From assembly GCA_003446295.1 (NCBI GenBank), contig DMBB01000075.1, forward strand, positions 1 to 9,177: DNA of 9,177 nt. Reading direction: 5' to 3'. The position numbers were made by a program, and so were the translations under genes. Positions 6,475-9,177 of this stretch are shown in pieces (positions within the stretch are counted from its first letter, which is position 1; each line of letters opens with the position of its first letter). Origin of the DNA: Erysipelotrichaceae bacterium (GTDB lineage Bacteria > Bacillota_I > Bacilli_A > Erysipelotrichales > Erysipelotrichaceae). The notes under the pieces were generated by a model. That model did not search any database. It was given only the letters and a program-made list of their open reading frames with translations, and was not told the origin of the DNA.

Positions 6475-7284
6475 ATGAAAAACGCAACATTGGCCATCAG
6501 CAGCTGTGATAAATACAGTGATCTCTGGGATCCGTTTTTCACACTGCTGAAAAAATACTGGGATCCGGATATCCCGATCGTACTGATCACGGAAAGCAAA
6601 AAGTATTCATTTGAAGGTCTGGATATCAGAACACTGGACCTGTACCCGGAAGGCACCATTCCCACCTGGTCCGAGCTGCAGATGAAGGCATTTGAACGGA
6701 TCACAACGGATTATGTGATCTTCCTGCTGGATGACTTCTTCCTGGAAGGACCGGTCGATGAAAAACAGATTGAAAACTGCATCCGATGGATGGATCAGGA
6801 TCCGCAGATCACATGCTTCAACTTCTCTCATATCCGCTTCGGGGCAAATCTGCCGAGCGGATATCCCGGATTTGAACTGCGTCCCCAGAACGGGGAATAC
6901 CGCATGAGCTGCCAGGCCGCGATATGGAGAAGGGAAGCTCTGCTCAAGGATATGCGTCCGCATGAGAATGCCTGGATGTTTGAAACACTCGGCAGCAAGC
7001 GTTCTTTCCGTTATAAGGATCAGAAGTTCTACTGCGCAGAGCCTGACAACCATGTATTTGTCTATGACATTGACGGAGGCGGTGCACTGAACCACGGTAA
7101 ATGGAATCAGAGTGCTGTGGAACTGATCGAACGGGAACAGCTCCCGATCGATGTGTCAAAGAGAGGCATCAATACAGAAGTCAGAGGAAGCAGGGAGAGG
7201 ATGTTCAACTACATCTTCCATGATCTTTCCCCCAAGCGGATCATAAAAGCCATTGATACGAGATGGAAGTCACTGAAACCATGA
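6475..7284 (+). CDS. Uncharacterised GT-A-like putative glycosyltransferase of polysaccharide loci
   Basis: The product has 269 residues from the ATG at 6475. An earlier in-frame ATG at 6466 overlaps the GT4 stop as ATGA but touches the GAGGA RBS, whereas 6475 lies nine bases from it and puts the conserved-looking start ATLAISSCDKYSDLW at the N-terminus. Residues 79-91 (DYVIFLLDDFFLE) carry a hydrophobic strand ending in D86-D87, placed like the DxD site of GT-A enzymes. SCQAAIWRREAL (145-156) and ENAWMFETLGS (164-174) resemble conserved segments of an unnamed family found in polysaccharide loci. There are no membrane segments. It is the last gene of the plus-strand operon, and its stop lies within the terminator stem. 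Glycosyltransferase function is inferred from context and the acidic motif, not from a recognised family. A different sugar-modifying enzyme cannot be excluded. Confidence 0.75.
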   Translation: MKNATLAISSCDKYSDLWDPFFTLLKKYWDPDIPIVLITESKKYSFEGLDIRTLDLYPEGTIPTWSELQMKAFERITTDYVIFLLDDFFLEGPVDEKQIENCIRWMDQDPQITCFNFSHIRFGANLPSGYPGFELRPQNGEYRMSCQAAIWRREALLKDMRPHENAWMFETLGSKRSFRYKDQKFYCAEPDNHVFVYDIDGGGALNHGKWNQSAVELIEREQLPIDVSKRGINTEVRGSRERMFNYIFHDLSPKRIIKAIDTRWKSLKP

Positions 7285-7313
7285 TGCACACACAGGCATC
7301 ATGTTTTCTTTCT
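7280..7313 (+). terminator. Intrinsic terminator after the GT operon
   Basis: Perfect 8-bp arms CATGATGC (7280-7287) and GCATCATG (7296-7303) enclose an eight-base loop and run straight into TTTTCTTTCT (7304-7313). The stop codon TGA (7282-7284) lies in the first arm. This separates the glycosyltransferase operon from the MBOAT module. Confidence 0.8.
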
Positions 7314-7332
7314 GCCCAAAAACAGATACAAT
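7304..7332 (+). promoter_or_regulatory. Weak candidate promoter for the MBOAT module
   Basis: TACAAT (7327-7332) matches five of six -10 bases. At 17 bp upstream the -35 position (7304-7309, TTTTCT) matches only three bases and coincides with the terminator U-tract. A second AT-rich run, TATATAA, lies at 7341-7347. A promoter is expected here because a terminator precedes the gene, but the elements are weak. Confidence 0.35.
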
Positions 7333-7358
7333 AATTCACGTATATAAGGGGGACAGTC

Positions 7359-8738
7359 ATGAGCTATACAGCACCTGCATATTTTCTGATGATCGCTGTA
7401 TTGTCTGTCTTTTACTATCTTGTACCGAAACAGCACAGGTATCTGGTCCTGCTGGCCGGATCCATGCTGTTTTATTATCTGGTCTCTTCAAGTATCGTAC
7501 TGGTGCTGTTTTTCCTGCTGACCACAGCGATCACCTTCGGCATGGGGATCCTGCTGGAACGTGCTTCCGGTCAGAAACGGAACGTTCTTCTGAGCATCGG
7601 CTGGATCATTCTGCTGTGTCCGCTTATGGCAAACAGGGCACGTGATTTCCTGCTGCACGGACAGTGGAATTCCTGGGTGCTGCCGGTCGGCATTTCCTTC
7701 TATACGATGCAGCTGTGCGCCTATCTGTCCGACATTGCGCGCGGTAAGATCACTCCACAGAAACATTTTGCGAAATTCGTGCTCTTTGCGTCGTTCTTCC
7801 CGCAGATCATACAGGGCCCGATCCCTCGTTATGGTCAGCTTTCCTCTCAGCTGGAAGAAGGGCATGATTTTGATGAACAGCAGGTCACAAAGGGGATCTA
7901 TCTGGTCATTGGCGGCCTGTTCCTGAAATATATGATCGCTGATCATGCTGCACCGGTTGTCGGTGCCGTGTTTGAGAACTATGCGTCATTCTCCGGCAGA
8001 TATATCTGGCTGGCAGGCATTCTCTACAGCATCCAGCTGTATGCGGACTTCCTGTCCTGCACAACGATGTCACAGGGTGTATCCTTGATCTTCGGCATCC
8101 GTCTGGCAGACAACTTTGACCATCCGTACTTCTCCGTATCGATCCGTGATTTCTGGAGAAGATGGCATATCTCCCTCAGCTCCTGGCTGCGTGACTATGT
8201 ATATATCCCGCTGGGAGGCAGCCGGCGCGGAACACTCAGGAAATACATCAACCTCTGTGTCACATTCCTGGTATCGGGTCTCTGGCATGGAGGGGCTGTG
8301 CAGTATCTGGTCTGGGGCATGTACCATGCAGGCCTGCAGATTGCTGAATCGCTCCTGCCTCAGAATTACGAGAGACTTCCCAAGGCTGTGCGCATCCTGA
8401 TCACAGATCTTCTGGTCATGATCGGATGGATCTTTTTCCGTGCCCAGGGCCTGCGTGCGGCAGCTGTTATGATCCTGGGACTGTTCAAACATTCCGGTAC
8501 TGCGGGATGGTCAGAACTTGCAATCGACGGCTATGACATGGCAGTGCTGGCACTGTCCTGCCTGATCCTGCTTTGTGCATCACTTCGTCAGCGCAGATCC
8601 TCGTTGAGCGATGAACTGCTGAAAAGACCGCTTCCTGTCAGATGGACGGTCCTCATCTGCCTGATCTTTTCGATCCTGATCTTCGGTGCCTACGGCTCCG
8701 GATTTCATGCGCAGGATTTTATTTACGGAGGCTTCTGA
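7359..8738 (+). CDS. MBOAT-family membrane O-acyltransferase
   Basis: The 459-residue polytopic protein matches the AlgI/DltB branch of MBOAT (PF03062) in length. Diagnostic segments are VGISFYTMQLCAY (110-122), FFPQIIQGPI (146-155), the D-F-W-R-R-W-H-I-S-L block (264-273, H270), WLRDYVYIPLGGSRRG (276-291) and SGLWHGG (306-312), whose H310 is the expected catalytic histidine. The C-terminus FIYGGF resembles the family's usual FIYFQF end. Such proteins take an acyl group from a cytoplasmic donor across the membrane and pass it to a surface polymer with an SGNH/DltD/AlgJ-type partner. That partner follows here with a one-base overlap. A GGGGG RBS lies six bases before the ATG, and a terminator and weak promoter precede it, suggesting a separate unit. 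The segment after LYADF (227-231) reads LSCTTMSQG rather than the SGYSDMAIG of AlgI. The acyl donor and polymer are unknown. No dltA/dltC-like genes are in view. Confidence 0.95.
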   Translation: MSYTAPAYFLMIAVLSVFYYLVPKQHRYLVLLAGSMLFYYLVSSSIVLVLFFLLTTAITFGMGILLERASGQKRNVLLSIGWIILLCPLMANRARDFLLHGQWNSWVLPVGISFYTMQLCAYLSDIARGKITPQKHFAKFVLFASFFPQIIQGPIPRYGQLSSQLEEGHDFDEQQVTKGIYLVIGGLFLKYMIADHAAPVVGAVFENYASFSGRYIWLAGILYSIQLYADFLSCTTMSQGVSLIFGIRLADNFDHPYFSVSIRDFWRRWHISLSSWLRDYVYIPLGGSRRGTLRKYINLCVTFLVSGLWHGGAVQYLVWGMYHAGLQIAESLLPQNYERLPKAVRILITDLLVMIGWIFFRAQGLRAAAVMILGLFKHSGTAGWSELAIDGYDMAVLALSCLILLCASLRQRRSSLSDELLKRPLPVRWTVLICLIFSILIFGAYGSGFHAQDFIYGGF

Positions 8739-9177
8739 TGAAACGGTTCATGAAGTATGTATTGAAATGCATCCTGTTTGCCGGGATCGTGACCGGACTG
8801 CTTTTGGCAGTGAACGAGAAGATGAAGCCTGTATATACTTACAGGAATTCCAACTGGCCGACGACATCAACATTCCGCCAGTTTTACAAAATGGAACGTG
8901 ACTCCGTCGACGTTCTGTTCTTCGGCAGTTCGTTTGCGGTCAATGCGTTTGATCCGCAGGTCATCTATGATAAAACAGGCATTCGCAGCTACAGCCTGTC
9001 CTCTGAACAGCAGAGTCCCTTCATCAGTTATTACTGGCTGAAGGAAGCGCTGAAATACCAGCAGCCGCAGGCAGTGGTCCTGGAAACACGATATCTGTTT
9101 CATCGGGAATCCAATACGCCTGTGAACATGAATGAAAGCTTTCTGCGCAAAAGCATTGAGCCGATGAAGTTTTCATC
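8738..9177 (+). CDS. SGNH/DltD-like membrane-anchored acyltransferase partner, 3' truncated by window
   Basis: The frame is open from the ATG at 8738 to the end of the window, showing 146 residues without a stop. The ATG overlaps the MBOAT stop (TGATG) and has GGAGG six bases upstream. One hydrophobic helix at about 8-26 suggests an N-terminal membrane anchor with the rest outside. Residues 57-72 (VDVLFFGSSFAVNAFD) form a hydrophobic strand followed by G63-S64-S65, equivalent to SGNH block I, with S65 the likely nucleophile, as in DltD. The strand AVVLETRYLFH (112-122) fits the next core strand of a flavodoxin-like fold. MBOAT plus an SGNH-like protein is the known arrangement for O-acylation of surface polymers (DltB/DltD, AlgI/AlgJ, PatA/PatB). 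The catalytic Asp/His block near the C-terminus lies beyond the window, so activity cannot be confirmed. Confidence 0.82.
   Translation, partial: MKRFMKYVLKCILFAGIVTGLLLAVNEKMKPVYTYRNSNWPTTSTFRQFYKMERDSVDVLFFGSSFAVNAFDPQVIYDKTGIRSYSLSSEQQSPFISYYWLKEALKYQQPQAVVLETRYLFHRESNTPVNMNESFLRKSIEPMKFS

Noticed and set aside
7301..7645. 114-codon plus-strand frame starting in the terminator before the MBOAT gene
   Set aside because: It begins in the terminator hairpin, overlaps the MBOAT coding region out of frame, and lacks a protein-like pattern.
1..9177. Mobile elements, CRISPR arrays, tRNA or rRNA genes
   Set aside because: I looked for transposase or integrase motifs, regularly spaced repeats and tRNA-like cloverleaf sequence and saw none. 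Coding sequence fills nearly the whole window.

Overview
The window is a piece of a cell-surface polysaccharide (capsule or wall-glycan) biosynthesis and decoration locus from a bacterium, most likely a mid-GC member of the Bacillota. The grounds are purine-rich AGGAG-type ribosome binding sites before almost every gene, tight operons with ATGA overlaps, roughly 50% GC by eye, and protein families typical of Firmicute surface-glycan loci (GT2 with a DUF2304 partner, GtrA, GT4, MBOAT plus an SGNH-like protein). I cannot name the genus; Erysipelotrichia or Lachnospiraceae are guesses.

Layout. (1) 1-704, plus strand: 3' end of a GtrB-like, membrane-anchored GT2 glycosyltransferase whose N-terminus lies outside the window. 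(2) 707-4117, minus strand, read right to left: a GT-B fold glycosyltransferase, a GtrA-family membrane protein, and a large multi-pass GT-C-like membrane protein. This operon converges on gene 1, and the two stop codons sit inside one perfect palindrome that looks like a bidirectional terminator. (3) 4118-4181: a 64-bp divergent promoter region with a 14-bp palindrome. (4) 4182-7284, plus strand: a DPM1-like GT2, a DUF2304 small membrane protein, a GT4 glycosyltransferase and an uncharacterised GT-A-like protein, tightly packed and closed by a good intrinsic terminator (7280-7313). (5) 7359 to the end, plus strand: an MBOAT O-acyltransferase and the start of an SGNH-like partner, probably an independently started acyl-transfer module.

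How they may work together (inference): the GT4/GT-B and GT-A enzymes would add sugars on the cytoplasmic side. The two polyprenyl-phosphate-type GT2s would charge a lipid carrier. GtrA, and perhaps DUF2304, would help present that lipid-sugar across the membrane, and the GT-C-like protein would transfer the sugar outside. The MBOAT/SGNH pair would then O-acylate the exported polymer. The GtrB-like, GtrA and GT-C-like genes together resemble a three-component Gtr glycan-modification system split over two convergent units.

The least expected structure is around the start of the GT-C-like gene: two direct copies and one inverted copy of a 10-mer within 80 bp, plus an unusually distant ribosome binding site. 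No mobile elements, tRNA or rRNA genes, or CRISPR arrays were seen. No gene-free stretch exceeds 80 bp.
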